From positions 47,020 to 108,796 of the forward strand of contig VHZZ01002457.1 in NCBI GenBank assembly GCA_009801015.1: a stretch of 61,777 nucleotides of DNA. The letters run 5' to 3'. Shown here piece by piece: positions 45,511 through 56,749 of the stretch. The notes under the pieces are model-generated. The model had not been told where the DNA came from. It saw only the letters and a list, made by a program, of their open reading frames with translations, and searched no databases. Position 1 is the stretch's first letter. Each line of letters opens with the position of its first letter. The stretch is from Silene noctiflora (Eukaryota; Streptophyta; Magnoliopsida; Caryophyllales; Caryophyllaceae). The position numbers and the translations under genes are program-made.

Positions 45511-46076
45511 TCCACCCAAGAACTTCTTCTCATCCCTTGCATTTACTTAATTTTCTCCTATTTTAATGTTCCCTCTAGCCTTGATTTTAAGGACATTTTC
45601 GATGATTAAATCGGGTACACTGTGTTTTATAATCGAAATATAGGATTATTAATCATAATCTTAACATACTTGGTCTTGTGTAAGACTAACATGTTACTAA
45701 CAAGCAGCAACAAAATCTAAAAAAAAAAGGACGACTATGTCTTGTATAGAATGAAACGGTTTTATTTTCGTATTTGTATGTGCCATGTATGATGAGCATT
45801 GGTAATGCAACATTGTTGCGGGTTGCGTCGATATTCGGTCTGGTTGAAATTAGTTATTAGTTCTCTTTATTATCGATTATTGATCGATTCATGTGTGATT
45901 ATATTCATAATAATACTTTTTTTTATGCTAATATGTTGGACATTTCACAACTTTTTTTTTTTTTTTCCACTTTTGTTGCTGCCTGTTAGTAACATCTTTG
46001 TTTTACCATACATAAAATTTATTATAGAAATTCGGACCATTTTCGCCGTTGAGGTCTTGCCATGGTCGCTCATTCC
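45511..46076. other. Gene-free interval
   Basis: AT-rich. The plus-strand frame at about 45799-46152 is hydrophobic, T-run driven and runs into the adjacent MITE, so I do not regard it as a gene. Confidence 0.5.
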
Positions 46077-46084
46077 GCTCTCAC

Positions 46085-46352
46085 CAGGGGCGGACCCAGA
46101 ATGTAAAATTTGGGGTAGCAAAAATAATGAATATGCATATTATGGGAATTAAACCTAGGACCCATAGGTAGAAACCAAAGCTTTTACCACTGAACCACTT
46201 AATGTTTCTTGCTTTTATGATGCGCATATATATACTTATCTACTACGAGTATTTAGCAATATTTAGAGTAGCAAAAATTCGTACGCTTAACCGATTTTTT
46301 TATGTTTGGGGTAGCGGACGCCACACCTTGCTACTAGGTGGGTCTGCCCCTG
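46085..46352. mobile_element. hAT-type MITE with exact 8-bp target duplication
   Basis: GCTCTCAC flanks the element at 46077-46084 and 46353-46360. The termini CAGGGGCGGACCCA and TGGGTCTGCCCCTG are perfect 14-bp inverted repeats with the hAT-style CAGGG start. Length 268 bp, noncoding. Confidence 0.9.
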
Positions 46353-46463
46353 GCTCTCACTCTACCATTCTTCCCTATACGGAACGAGATTGAAATACAC
46401 AACTGAGCATAATAATAATAATACTATTAATGTCGTAATTAGCATGGTGCACCTTTCCAAAAC

Positions 46464-46672
46464 CGCAAATTCTTATTTCAGACGGCCTGTTTCCCGTCTG
46501 AAATAAGACGGACAAAATGTTATAACTAGAGTTGTCACTTTTTACCTTGAAAATGATGTGAAAAATAATGGTAACATGTTATCAGAAAATAACAACATTT
46601 TATTGTAAAATGACAACATATTATCCGTCTTATTTCAGACGGGAAACAGCTCGACTGAAGCAAGACGCACTA
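46464..46672. mobile_element. Mutator-type MITE related to the 'AAGCGTCTTGC' family
   Basis: TTCCAAAAC occurs at 46455-46463 and 46673-46681. The ends resemble the 43403 element (CGCAAATTCTTATTTCAGACGG, and on the other strand TAGTGCGTCTTGCTTCAG). Inside, TTTCCCGTCTGAAATAAGACGG occurs as inverted copies. 209 bp. Confidence 0.7.
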
Positions 46673-46681
46673 TTCCAAAAC

Positions 46682-47803
46682 AAGTGACCACACGAATATG
46701 TAGCAACCTTCCAAAATAGGATCTAAATGATTTGTGCTGCAAGCTTCTTTCACTGGACCTAGGGCTGTCGATTCGAAAAAAAAAAAATAAATAAAAAAAA
46801 AAAAAAAAAAAGACCATTTTATACTAGCAACATGCACCTATTCGGCTATTTGCCACGTGTGAAAACGTCAACTAAACCAGCAAAGCTATCGAGTGATAGT
46901 ACTCGTAACCTGGAATCAAACCCAGTTGGCGTCATCAGTACAGTCGAGGCTCTTTTGATGAAAACTGTTTGCCATGTGTTAAGTCGCCATTGAAGGCGTC
47001 GATAGGTAGTAAGATTCAGAACCTCTTTTCATGGAAATTTGGTTGTATTATATGCTAAGTACCTAACAAGTGCCCAATTTCCTCATTTGGTACGTCAATT
47101 ATTGCCACCTAAAGTCACCCCACATTCCCACATTGGGAGTTTTTGGACAATGTCTTTTACCATAAAGTTTTCATAACCCGAGCTATGCTACCATCAATTT
47201 GGTATAAATTGTCCAACCATCAAATTCAGTCTCGTTTCTCAACCTCAATTTGGCACAACCAGGCCACTCGGCTCTACTTTGAATCACGATTAGGACAAAG
47301 TATCGGGATAATGTTTGTACAGGTTCATGCGAGTCCTCGTCTGGTGACAAGTCGGGTCGGGTTGAAATATGGTCACTACCAAGTTAGGTTATCAACATAT
47401 ATTATTTCATCTTATGATTTCAAGTTTGGTCCAATAAATCTGAACTGATTTAAATCATTATGAAGCCTCTTCACTATCGGGTCATCCATCATCCTGAGTC
47501 AATTTTGGTTCGGGTCAGGTCGGGTCGCCTTATGCTAGCTCTATTTTCATAACAAGGCAATATATGTAGGTAAATAAAACAAGAGTAAATGAATAAAGAC
47601 AACCCGCTGATCAGAAGATTATCATCACACAGCACAACTCCCATACTACACGGATTTTTGGTACTCAAAGACGATCACAATAGAAACCCTTGCTCTCTTA
47701 AACTATTCTGGATAATGAACAAACCTTGGCATTGGACAAAATTCCACATGTTCAAGTCGTTGCTTTTGAGTCGAAGTTTCTCTATGTAAAACCGAAAAAA
47801 GAA
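46682..47803. other. Intergenic DNA downstream of the BOBBER1-like gene
   Basis: An A-rich run lies at about 46775-46811. A short B-box-like GGTTTGATTCC on the minus strand (near 46915) hints at a SINE, but no A box or tail is secure. 47330-47530 has degenerate GGGTCGGGT repeats. No gene was seen. Confidence 0.4.
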
Positions 47804-50800
47804 TCACATTCCCATTCCACCTGCAAACTTGGCATTTGAAAAGTCCATCTCCGGATGCTGCAGAGATCGACGCATGTTGATGTTATATTTTTTAAAATAT
47901 AGTCTAGTATTCATTTAAAATTATTTCCCCCTCGTTTTCAATTAATTGGAGGGCACTGCAGGTAGTATCACAAGTTGTTTACCTCAGCCATAAACTTCTT
48001 TAGCAGCTCTTGCTTCTGCATTTCATCACTTGTGGGTAGGCCCATGGTTTTCTGCCTTTGGTCAAACTGCAGGATGTCACTAGGTCAGCAGAGAAACATA
48101 TAATATAACCAATATAAACATATTATGACCACTAGCCAGAGCTCGTACAGCAGGCCAAGATCGTTCAACGAAACAGCATCACTATTCAAGGAACAACTAT
48201 TTCTCAATAAAAAAAGTCAAATACTTGCCATCATCTTCTCCACAGTCGACCTCGTTTCTGGGTCCAAGTCACCGAGTTTGCTGCTCTCGGGTTCAACCTT
48301 CTGAGTGTCGACTTCAGGATCCCCTTTAACTACAGCTCTCCACCAGTCCATCTGATCATGCTTTGTCAGCAGAATTGAAACAGCTTTCTGATCCTCTGAA
48401 AACAGAGACAAAAAGCAACATTAGTACTGATAGATCGATAGCCAGTTAGCCACAACATTAGAAGCTTAATTTCCTAACATACTTGATCTCTTAAATAGCA
48501 AGGCATAGCCTAACAAGCCATATAAAAGCAAAGACCATGGGGTATCCGAAAGCCCCGCTTAAGGATGTCAACAAAGTAACAATCACACTGCGCAAATCTG
48601 TTGTCCACTATATCAATTTTTTAACGTTAAAGTTCACAAAATTCACCATGTAGACGTGCAGGAAGACAAAGGATATACCGATATATGTCATATTGTCATA
48701 CGAAGACCGCAGTTCGGCATCATTAGAAAATAACAATACATCCAAAAGTTTCACGTAAAACCATATTAAATCATTGCATCAGATATAAGAACTTTTGCAT
48801 CCACAAATTGTACCTTCATGGTACGCTTTCTAATCTTTTCACACGGAATATTTCAGATATTAGGTAGATACTAAAAAAACTAAAAAAGATATGTAGAGCC
48901 TTCAGGTCATACTGGGAAAACTATGTAAAAATGAAAACAAGAAATAATGTAAAATCAAGTCCACTAGAACTGATGAGCTTCAATATAAAATCATCCGAGA
49001 AGGTGTCTCCATAAGAACTACAGAAATTGCAGGAGAGGCTCAAATATGTGCACCAAAAATCTAAAAAAAAATTCACTTCGCAAGTCCTAACAAAAAAGAA
49101 GTTTTGAACACACCAATGATATTTGGAGGCCCTGTTCTAAATTTTATTTTGAGGCCCTAAATAATATGGTTAGGAAGAAAATGTTAGTTTTAGATGTTAA
49201 TTATGTTTACCATTTTAAATTTTATCAGTCTTATGCTTTTACAATTAAAATTTTTTCATATATTCTCTTTAGTTCAAGTTTATTTAAGAAAAGTATGGGA
49301 AAAATTAAAATAATAATTAAATAATTGTACAGAATAATAGTTTTTTATGATGTATCAAATACTCCAAGTGAGCTTAATTTTGAAAATTTAGATAGATTTA
49401 CAACAACAACATCAGAGCCTTAATCCCAAAATTTAGATACATTTAAACCAAAAAAATGCATTCCGTGGGGTTTGCTGAGTTGTACAGCTATATAAGCCCT
49501 ATGTCTACCGCTACGCAACTTTCATATTTGATTGATTATTCTGGCAGACGTAACCTATAATATTGAGGCCCTTTAGTTTTCGGGCCCCAATGAACGCCCC
49601 ATGGGCCCCCGGGACTAAAAGTGGAGTATAAACAATAACAAGAGAAAACAGTGGAGGGGATATCAAGAGAAATGAAGCGTACCCAAACTCCAGAAACAAT
49701 CATCAGGCTTCACAGGCTTGTAAAGTTCACCCTGCATAAAAGTTTCAGATAGAGAGGTCATCACCGCCACACTGGACATCAATAGTAGCAATGTTTGATA
49801 CACACACTCAGCTCAGTGAAGGACTTACATCAATAATGGGAGCTTGACCTTTGAGTCCAACTTTCAGATGGTTTTTCTTTATCTCGCAGACAATGAATCT
49901 AGATTTTGTTCCAGGTGGGACAGGTATAGTCACATTCACTTCTTGCAGTGATTGTCCCCAAGAGTAGTTTTCAAGATCAAGCCCATTAGCGTTGTTTGGA
50001 GCTGCAATTACAGAAACCATGGATGAGAATGTGAGACGAATCAGCAACATAGAACTTCAAAACTTTCTGCGACAAAAAAAGAAACCCTGTAATGTAGAGC
50101 ACTAACAAAACATAACATATTCTACGTCTACAGAAATAGAAGACTCATAGATATCAAGGGCCTAAGAGAAAGAAAACGTGAACGGACGAACCAGAATCAG
50201 TATTATGGTGTGATCTCACTACAGAGACTTGAGTTTTGCATAGTATTCCCTCCGTCACAGTCATTTGTTTGCGATTTTTATACTTTGTCAGGAGTATTTT
50301 CTTCAAAGGTAAGCAAATGATTGGGATGGAGAGAGTATTGGCAGCTTCCCAAATCCCGCTTTCCCATTACACATTTAAATATATTCTACAACATTTTAGT
50401 TTGTGATCTTATAAAATGAATTAAAATCAGCACAGTTTCTCTGATCCTGTTAAAGTATTCATTGAATCAACTTTTTATTTTGATTCGGTCTGGATTATTT
50501 CAAATTTCATCTGAGACATCAACAAGATGTTATGTAAAACTTTCAAACAAAAAGATCATAAAAACAGCTCATGTTTTGAGGCACAGCAGTAACATAAGTG
50601 TTCAAATAGCAATGGTGTGGAACGGGTGGAGCCGTGGAGCCCTTCAATAATATTAGGCAGCACCCACTTCAGTGAGTTTGATCGAGCTAAAAATTGTCTT
50701 AAGTGAGAAATTTGACACCAAGTTTCTCGATCTTGTGGTGAAGATACAAATGACTCTCCTCTTTGTAATTTTGGAAGCCCAAACACGTGTCATGACATTG

Positions 50801-52062
50801 GCAGGTATTTTTGTATGGCGTACATTAAAAAATTACTCATATTTGTTGGAGGACAAGGAGTCAAGGATCATTTCATGGGGTTGATACGTGTGACATGTCA
50901 CTTATGAGGTGCAAGGGGGTTGTAAGGAGGTAGCCTATACCTCAAGGAGCAACAACGTCGATGAACAACTGTGCAAAGGAACATCTTACGACTAGTAGCA
51001 ACACCCTTAGCTCTCTATTTTACACTCGGATAGTACCCTAGTAGAATAAGATACAACCCGTCTCATGTTGAGACTCTGAAAGCCAGGTCTCTAAAAGGCC
51101 CTGCAAGTTTATCATCCAAGAAATTTAACCTGAGACAAGCGAACTTTCATGAAAGTTCAGTCCAGCGATGGACATTGTATTGCTGCTATGAATGCTGGCG
51201 AAAATGAAGCTTCACAAAGAGTGATGATTGTCACAAATGCTCACTGGTAACTCATCACTAGATAAACGATCCGTCACTCGAATCACTAGTAATCAACATT
51301 TGCACTAGATCCAACAGCGCCAAGAAGGCTAGCCAGTGAGACTGAAGTCCTTAAGTTAATATTTTCGATTCTTTTCCTAACTTGCCTTACTAATTCGGTC
51401 CCTAAAATTTTCAATCTATGTCTACCCCCTCCAAACACGATAGAGAATCGATCATTAACGAACAACAGGCGAAAAACAATCGAGCAATTACAATTACAAG
51501 TACAACATTGCGCATCACATTAACAGGCGATCATTCGTTGTTACCGAATATCTCTGAAGGCTTCCATACCGTGCTTAAAATACGTATTGTTATTTCTAAT
51601 ACGCATTTGTATTACTCGTATAATATAAAAATACGACTACGAAAGCTTTCAGAGATTTGAAGGAGTACTTAAAAAAAATAAAGAAATTAAAATGAAACCT
51701 CTGTATTTAGGCTTTTCCTTCTCCTCGTCCTTAGGCGAAGACGACGAAGACTCCTCCTTCTTCGCCGCAGGCGCGGCAGCGGCGGCGGCGGCCGCGGCGG
51801 AAGCTTTACTCTCTAGCTTCTTTTTCTCGGCAGCGGCGGCAGCAGCGAGCTTGTCCTTGACGGAATTGAAGAGCTGGACCACGTCGTTTTTGGAGGAATC
51901 GGAAGCGAAGAAATCGGGAGAGACAGTAGAGAGGAAGTCAAACGCCGATTGGATAAACCCTAGAGGTTTAGAAGGATCAAGTGTTGAGGTGAATGGTACA
52001 GGAGGTGGAGATGGAGTAGTAGGTTGAGTTTCTTCTTCGACGTATTCTGAGAGGATCGCCAT
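47804..52062 (-). CDS. BOB1: BOBBER1-like protein (NudC family, CS/p23-like domain)
   Basis: Six coding exons, 52062-51699, 50001-49829, 49731-49683, 48395-48229, 48066-47983 and 47857-47804, join in phase to 296 residues. The product resembles Arabidopsis BOBBER1, a NudC-type small heat-shock chaperone of the cytosol needed for development and thermotolerance. The N-terminus ([15 protein letters not shown]) is followed by a NudC-type N-terminal region, an Ala/Lys/Glu-rich probable coiled coil (~70-120), and the CS domain (~134-220; [28 protein letters not shown]). The C-terminal part has [37 protein letters not shown] and [11 protein letters not shown]. Exon 4 ends at a GC donor (ATG|GCAAGT). 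Introns carry a MITE and other repeats. Intact. Confidence 0.93.
49115..49620. repeat. Possible transposon remnant in intron 3 of the BOBBER1-like gene
   Basis: GGAGGCCCTGTTCTAAATTT on the left and, on the opposite strand at the right, GGGGCCCGAAAACTAAAGGGCC share GGCCC-rich ends. A GAGGCCCT motif occurs three times. No target duplication was found, so element type and limits are uncertain. Confidence 0.35.
50246..50335. mobile_element. ~90-bp Stowaway-like MITE in intron 1 of the BOBBER1-like gene
   Basis: TTCCCTCCGTCACAGTCATTTGTTTGC pairs with GCAAATGATTGGGATGGAGAGAG, with TA on each side. Fourth copy of this very short family in the window. Confidence 0.75.
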
Positions 52063-53024
52063 TGTTGCCGTGAAGATGAAGCAGAGAAAACTAGACGATG
52101 TGATGTGATTTGATTTGGGGATACTATTTCAAGGAAAAGTTATGATTGAACCAACCTATAACTCAATATTGACTTTATCTAATAAATAACCCGGTAATGA
52201 TAATAAACTTAATAATTGTCTAAATAAGACCAAATTAAAATTCTTGATTTATTGTTGACTTAGAGGGTCGATCTCGTTCGGATCGGTTTTTGAGGTTAAA
52301 TTAACGGGTCATTTCGGGTTTCATTGGTCATTCTGGGCCAATTGGGTTATTTTGGTAAAAATTTTGCTTAAAATAAGTCATCTCGGGTTATTCCGATCAC
52401 TTCAAACGGGGTTACTTTAGAGTCAAGTAAATTTGGTCTATTAAGTCGTTATCTAAGAAAACTAAAATAAAAAAAATAATTCTAAAAGTAGTTCTCATAT
52501 AAAATTTACATTATACTCCGTCATTTTCATCCATTTGTGTCACTAGGTCCATTCACTTTGCAACTCATGACAAATCAATTTCGCAAAATGGAGGAAAAGC
52601 ATTATAATTGGCTCAATTAGCTCGAGAGAGGACACTGAAGATGCATAATTAATTCAATAAGTCTCTCTTCAGACGGATACCCTCATCTTAAATGAAAATT
52701 TGTGTAATTAATTAGCTTAATTCCACTGAAGAACAAACTCACACTTTCCACCAAGAAATGGATGCATATGAACACTACCAGATGCATAATTAGCTCAATT
52801 ATACTGAGGATTAAAGGGTATCATCGCCTCAAGATGCTCTCTGTTTTCGAAAAGGAATAATATCGAAGGCCAAAATCCTAATGATGTAACCTGTAGGCGT
52901 TCTATATACAGTGACAGATTCACGAATACAATACAATACAATACAATTGCGCTTCCCTTTTATATTCTCTACGTAGTTTACATCACGAGTATTGTTCTAA
53001 AGTCCTGTAAAAATACAATTCATT
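52063..53024. other. Promoter of the BOBBER1-like gene and 3' flank of the WSD gene
   Basis: The first ~75 bases contain the likely 5' leader of the BOBBER1-like gene. 52260-52440 is a degenerate GGGTCATTTCGGGTT repeat. 52660-52810 has a duplicated GATGCATAATTA.TTCAAT motif. An AATACAATACAATACAAT stretch lies at about 52926. No gene was seen. Confidence 0.4.
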
Positions 53025-55686
53025 CTAAGATTTCTTGAACTTTTTCTCAACAACAGCTTTTTTAGCAAGTCTAAGTGATTCCTCAATATCATCACATAGT
53101 TTCTGTGGATCAGGGATCACATCTTGATCAATCGCTAGAACAAATGTCATCGTATCCATGTAACTCTGATAATGGATAGTCAATGCCTGCATTACCAAAA
53201 AAAAAATCCACAGTTAAATTAGGTTCATCGTCATAGAAAGATCATTTTTTCTCGAAAAAGAGCATTTATTTCTGTCATAGAAAGACAGAATACTGTCTAA
53301 TAAGGATGGCCACGGATCCCGATCTGTTGGATCTGAATCCAACCAGATCGATTCTAATCCAGCTTGTGGTTATCCGTAATAAGAAATGCACATAATTAAG
53401 TGATGTACTTGTGGGTGTCCGTAAACTGTAGGAGCCATAAAAACCATAGGATGACCATAGAAGCTTATTTCTTCTTGTGGACCAACAAGATTAGAGAAAG
53501 ACAACGTGGCATTTGAAAGAAGTCTGTGTGACAAAGCAGCCACCACCTGTAGAAGATTCGATACTATGTCAGAATCGGATGTATAGAGACCGGAATGGCG
53601 ATGTTATATATGGAGTTGTGTTAAAGTAGAGGATACCGGAAGGCCAAATATCTTGAGAAGAATCATAGCAATTGCATAAGTACATGGAACTTCAAGTGAG
53701 CATTTCTTTTTGTCGATAGTTGCCTTAGCATCGCGTATATAGTCTAATGGGTCATCTCTCATCGCGATGTTAAAGGGCAGGATGACATAGCCTATTGCAT
53801 TTCCCCAGTTCCATCGTCCCTCCACATCTGACGCCATCCTTTCTGCTAAAGCCTGTCTAAGGCACAATGCCATTTATCAAAGGACGGTACTTTTAAGCCA
53901 ATATTATTCGGATTTAGCTGTAAGTGTTTACAGTCATGTCGTTATTTGTGGAGAAGTTTAATATTAACAAAGATTTAAGGATGAGACAATGTGACCATTA
54001 CCTCAATAGTTGAAGGCGATCGAAGATTCACTAAAACTGTTGATCTAAGGCGGATATTCTTAGGCAGGTGATTTCCCTTGCCTTTCTTATCTCCTTTGAT
54101 TTCACCTGATCAGATCATTACAGTTTCAAAACTTTCAATTGGCCATACGACAGTCTGCAATAGAATTCAAAAACCATGGAATCCGGGTTTTAGTGCTATA
54201 CCGTACTTCCTGTTGAGATAATATGACAGGCCTGCCTGTGTCATTCCCAAAAGCACATCATTTATCGTCTGCATAATGCCAGTAAAACAGAAATAAGCAG
54301 AATTTTGCGAAGTTGTAGTAATGACAGGCCCGCATGAGTATTTGTCGTATTGCAGAGTAATAGAAATCATGTTAACGAGACTCATGTCTCAGATAGGAGT
54401 GTCTCTCCAAGATTTTGACAGAGCTTCTTTTGTGAAAAATCATGTTTTGGCTTAAAGCAAATTCTCCGAGTGCATACTAAGGCCCAAGTTTGTCGATCTA
54501 GAACGACTGCATGGAGTTATATAAAGCGTCTAAAAAGCATAAAATATAGCATTAATCAACATCCGCATCAAGTAACACAAAGTAATGTAAAAATGTCTAA
54601 ATATCACAGAATTAACAACATACCACATCCAGGGCCCTTTTCACAAGCTTAATATCTTCAAGGCTAACTGTCCTGTACACAAATCGCTTAGGAACAGTCC
54701 CAGTAGCAAGACCGCCTTTCAGTGGAGTTTTCGTGTCCTTGAGCCAAAGTGTTGACGCAATGAACAAAGGCACATCTATCAAAGTATTCCAAACCATCTT
54801 GAAAAGAAACATCATGCCATAAAACAAGCTCAATAAACCCAAGGAGCTACTTGGGCGCTTTACCCTCTTTTTGTTCTTATCAGTAGGGAGCGTAGGAAGC
54901 GCATTGAGATTTGCGCTTTGTCGCGTGCAAGCAAGGACATGTGTCATGATTGAAGTACCATCTCCTATGGAATGGTGGATTTTAAAGATGCCTATGCCAT
55001 TTGCATTTTTAGTTTTGATGTTAAGAAGGTGGATCTCCCATAATGGCTTGGATAGGTCCATGGGTATCTTGGTCATGTTTGAGACGTAGTCTTCAAGGAA
55101 TTGGTCGGGTGAGTCCATGTTTGGGTCCAGATCCGGGACTATGATGTGGTCATCTACGATCACCTTGGTTCGGACCCATCCAATTGGTTTATCGCCTTTC
55201 TTCGGATCAAATACCTTGTGTTAAACAAATAGAGAACTTTTGACTGAGGGAGTATTTCATAAAGCAAGTTTAACCACTCTGTTTCAAATGACTCGATTTA
55301 AAGTACTTATGTATTCTCTGATCCCGTAATAATTTGACCCGAAACCAATCTACTCGACCCATCTGAGACGTCTATATGACCATATATATATATATATATA
55401 TATATATACTAATATACCGCTACTGTAGGTAATTAAACTGAAAACGTACCAGCTTGCTAGACACGCGAGGATGCTTGATCATAGTTCGCTCTATCCCTTC
55501 TTTAATCAATTCAACATCTATCTTTGTCTTGCAACCTACATGTGATATTATGCAGCAGTTAAACTGCGGCGCGTGGAACAATTGCGCCCCTGGACTTAAC
55601 GGTTCCACATCTTCCTCTATTGACTTGGTCTCAATGCCCACATTCCGCCGGATGTCGATGGGCTTCAGCCACTGACTACCTGTCAT
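53025..55686 (-). CDS. Wax ester synthase/diacylglycerol acyltransferase, WSD1 family
   Basis: Seven exons, 55686-55450, 55214-54624, 54268-54202, 54105-54002, 53852-53637, 53546-53409 and 53186-53025, join in phase to 504 residues, the usual length for plant WSD proteins. The family joins fatty alcohols or diacylglycerol to acyl-CoA at the endoplasmic reticulum, making cuticular wax esters. The acyltransferase motif HHSIGDG (HHxxxDG) is intact at residues 159-165, after PLWEIHLL. A hydrophobic stretch at ~203-238 probably associates with the membrane. The second half has TINDVLLGMTQAGLS and, in the DUF1298 region, NWGNAIGYVILPF and SNLVGPQEEISFYGHP. Substrate preference cannot be read from the sequence. 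No frame defect seen. Confidence 0.93.
55381..55408. repeat. TA dinucleotide microsatellite in WSD intron 1
   Basis: About fourteen AT/TA units in a row between the first two exons of the acyltransferase gene. A likely length-polymorphic site. Confidence 0.9.
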
Positions 55687-55881
55687 CCCGTCGCTGCTTC
55701 AAATATAAACTTTCAGAAGTTATATTTATGATTCTTGTGGCACCAACTTGAGTAAAAAAAATGGTCCAGCATTACTGAACTCTAGACGTAAATGACAGCT
55801 AGAGTTATAACTGTACAAGCACGAAGAAAATGATCAAGGTATACCGATATTACAAGAAACTCGACTTAATTTTTTCCGTAA

Positions 55882-56277
55882 GACCATCCCCAAGCAGAAG
55901 GTCACGCTAACTGGGTCACCAACGTTTTAGCCCTTAATCTCACCTTATTTATCTTGACCCACTTTCACCCTCCCAAGCAGAAGGTCACGACCTGGGTCAC
56001 CAACCCAATCATTTTTCACTTTCCAATAATTTTCCACATTCTTTACCCCACCAAAAACTCTCATACTTTTTCAATTATTAATTACTAACAAATGAGAGGA
56101 TGACATGTGTCGGGTCACCAACCTCAACTCAAGGTCACCAAGTCTCAATTCAAGGTCACAAATTGACCCTGAGTTATTCAAGGTCACCAAAATCGTCTTC
56201 TTAATCCTAGTTTAATGAGTCATTAGCACGACCCAACAAGGTCACGACCCAGTTGGTGACCTTGCTTGGGGATGGTC
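55882..56277. mobile_element. Tourist-like MITE upstream of the WSD gene
   Basis: TAA flanks it at 55879-55881 and 56278-56280. The perfect ends GACCATCCCCAAGCA and TGCTTGGGGATGGTC, followed inward by AGGTCAC/GTGACC, give a PIF/Harbinger-type MITE. The interior repeats GGTCACCAA many times. It lies about 195 bp upstream of the WSD start codon, so it may sit in or next to the promoter. Confidence 0.85.
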
Positions 56278-56280
56278 TAA

Positions 56281-56749
56281 CCAACTAGTCCATGTAGAGC
56301 AAATATAACAAACTAAAATGCTTGTTGTGTGATGCACTAAACAACTGTATCATTCATAACTGTTTTACAATAAGAATAATATCCAAATCCTCATGTCAAA
56401 GGGTCAGGCTTGCCTGCAATGCGGTAATTTTGTCATCACAAAAAAAAAGTGAAGAAAATGATTGCGGAGAAGGGAAATTATAGAGTAGAAAAACAAATCA
56501 AACAATTTGATCAGTTATTGAGCTCAGGCTTACAGCAAGCGAATAGAAGCAAGAGCGACAAACTGTTAACAAATCAAGACTTTTCGATGCATATCATGAG
56601 TAATGTTTTCTTTTCCTCTCCCTTCCATATCTACAAAAAATCCTTTATGTTCAGAAAAACAAGACCTCATATTTTTGGGTGAATTTTCCGATGCAGTATA
56701 TTATCAGTTCAAAAATTGTTTCAAAATTGCAATGATCACTGTTATTAAG
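56281..56749. other. Interval between the WSD promoter and the 3' end of the BRF1-like gene
   Basis: AT-rich. It should contain the 3' untranslated region of the next gene, but I could not pick a polyadenylation signal. Plus-strand frames here are shadows of the neighbouring exon or random. Confidence 0.4.

Noticed and set aside
45799..46152. 117-residue plus-strand frame
   Set aside because: Hydrophobic, T-run driven, and overlaps the hAT MITE and its target duplication.
46850..47010. Possible minus-strand SINE (B-box-like GGTTTGATTCC and T/A-rich tail)
   Set aside because: No convincing A box at the right distance and no target duplication.
51692..52027. 111-residue plus-strand frame
   Set aside because: It is antisense to exon 1 of the BOBBER1-like gene; poly-Ala/Ser composition results from the complementary Ala/Glu/Lys codons.
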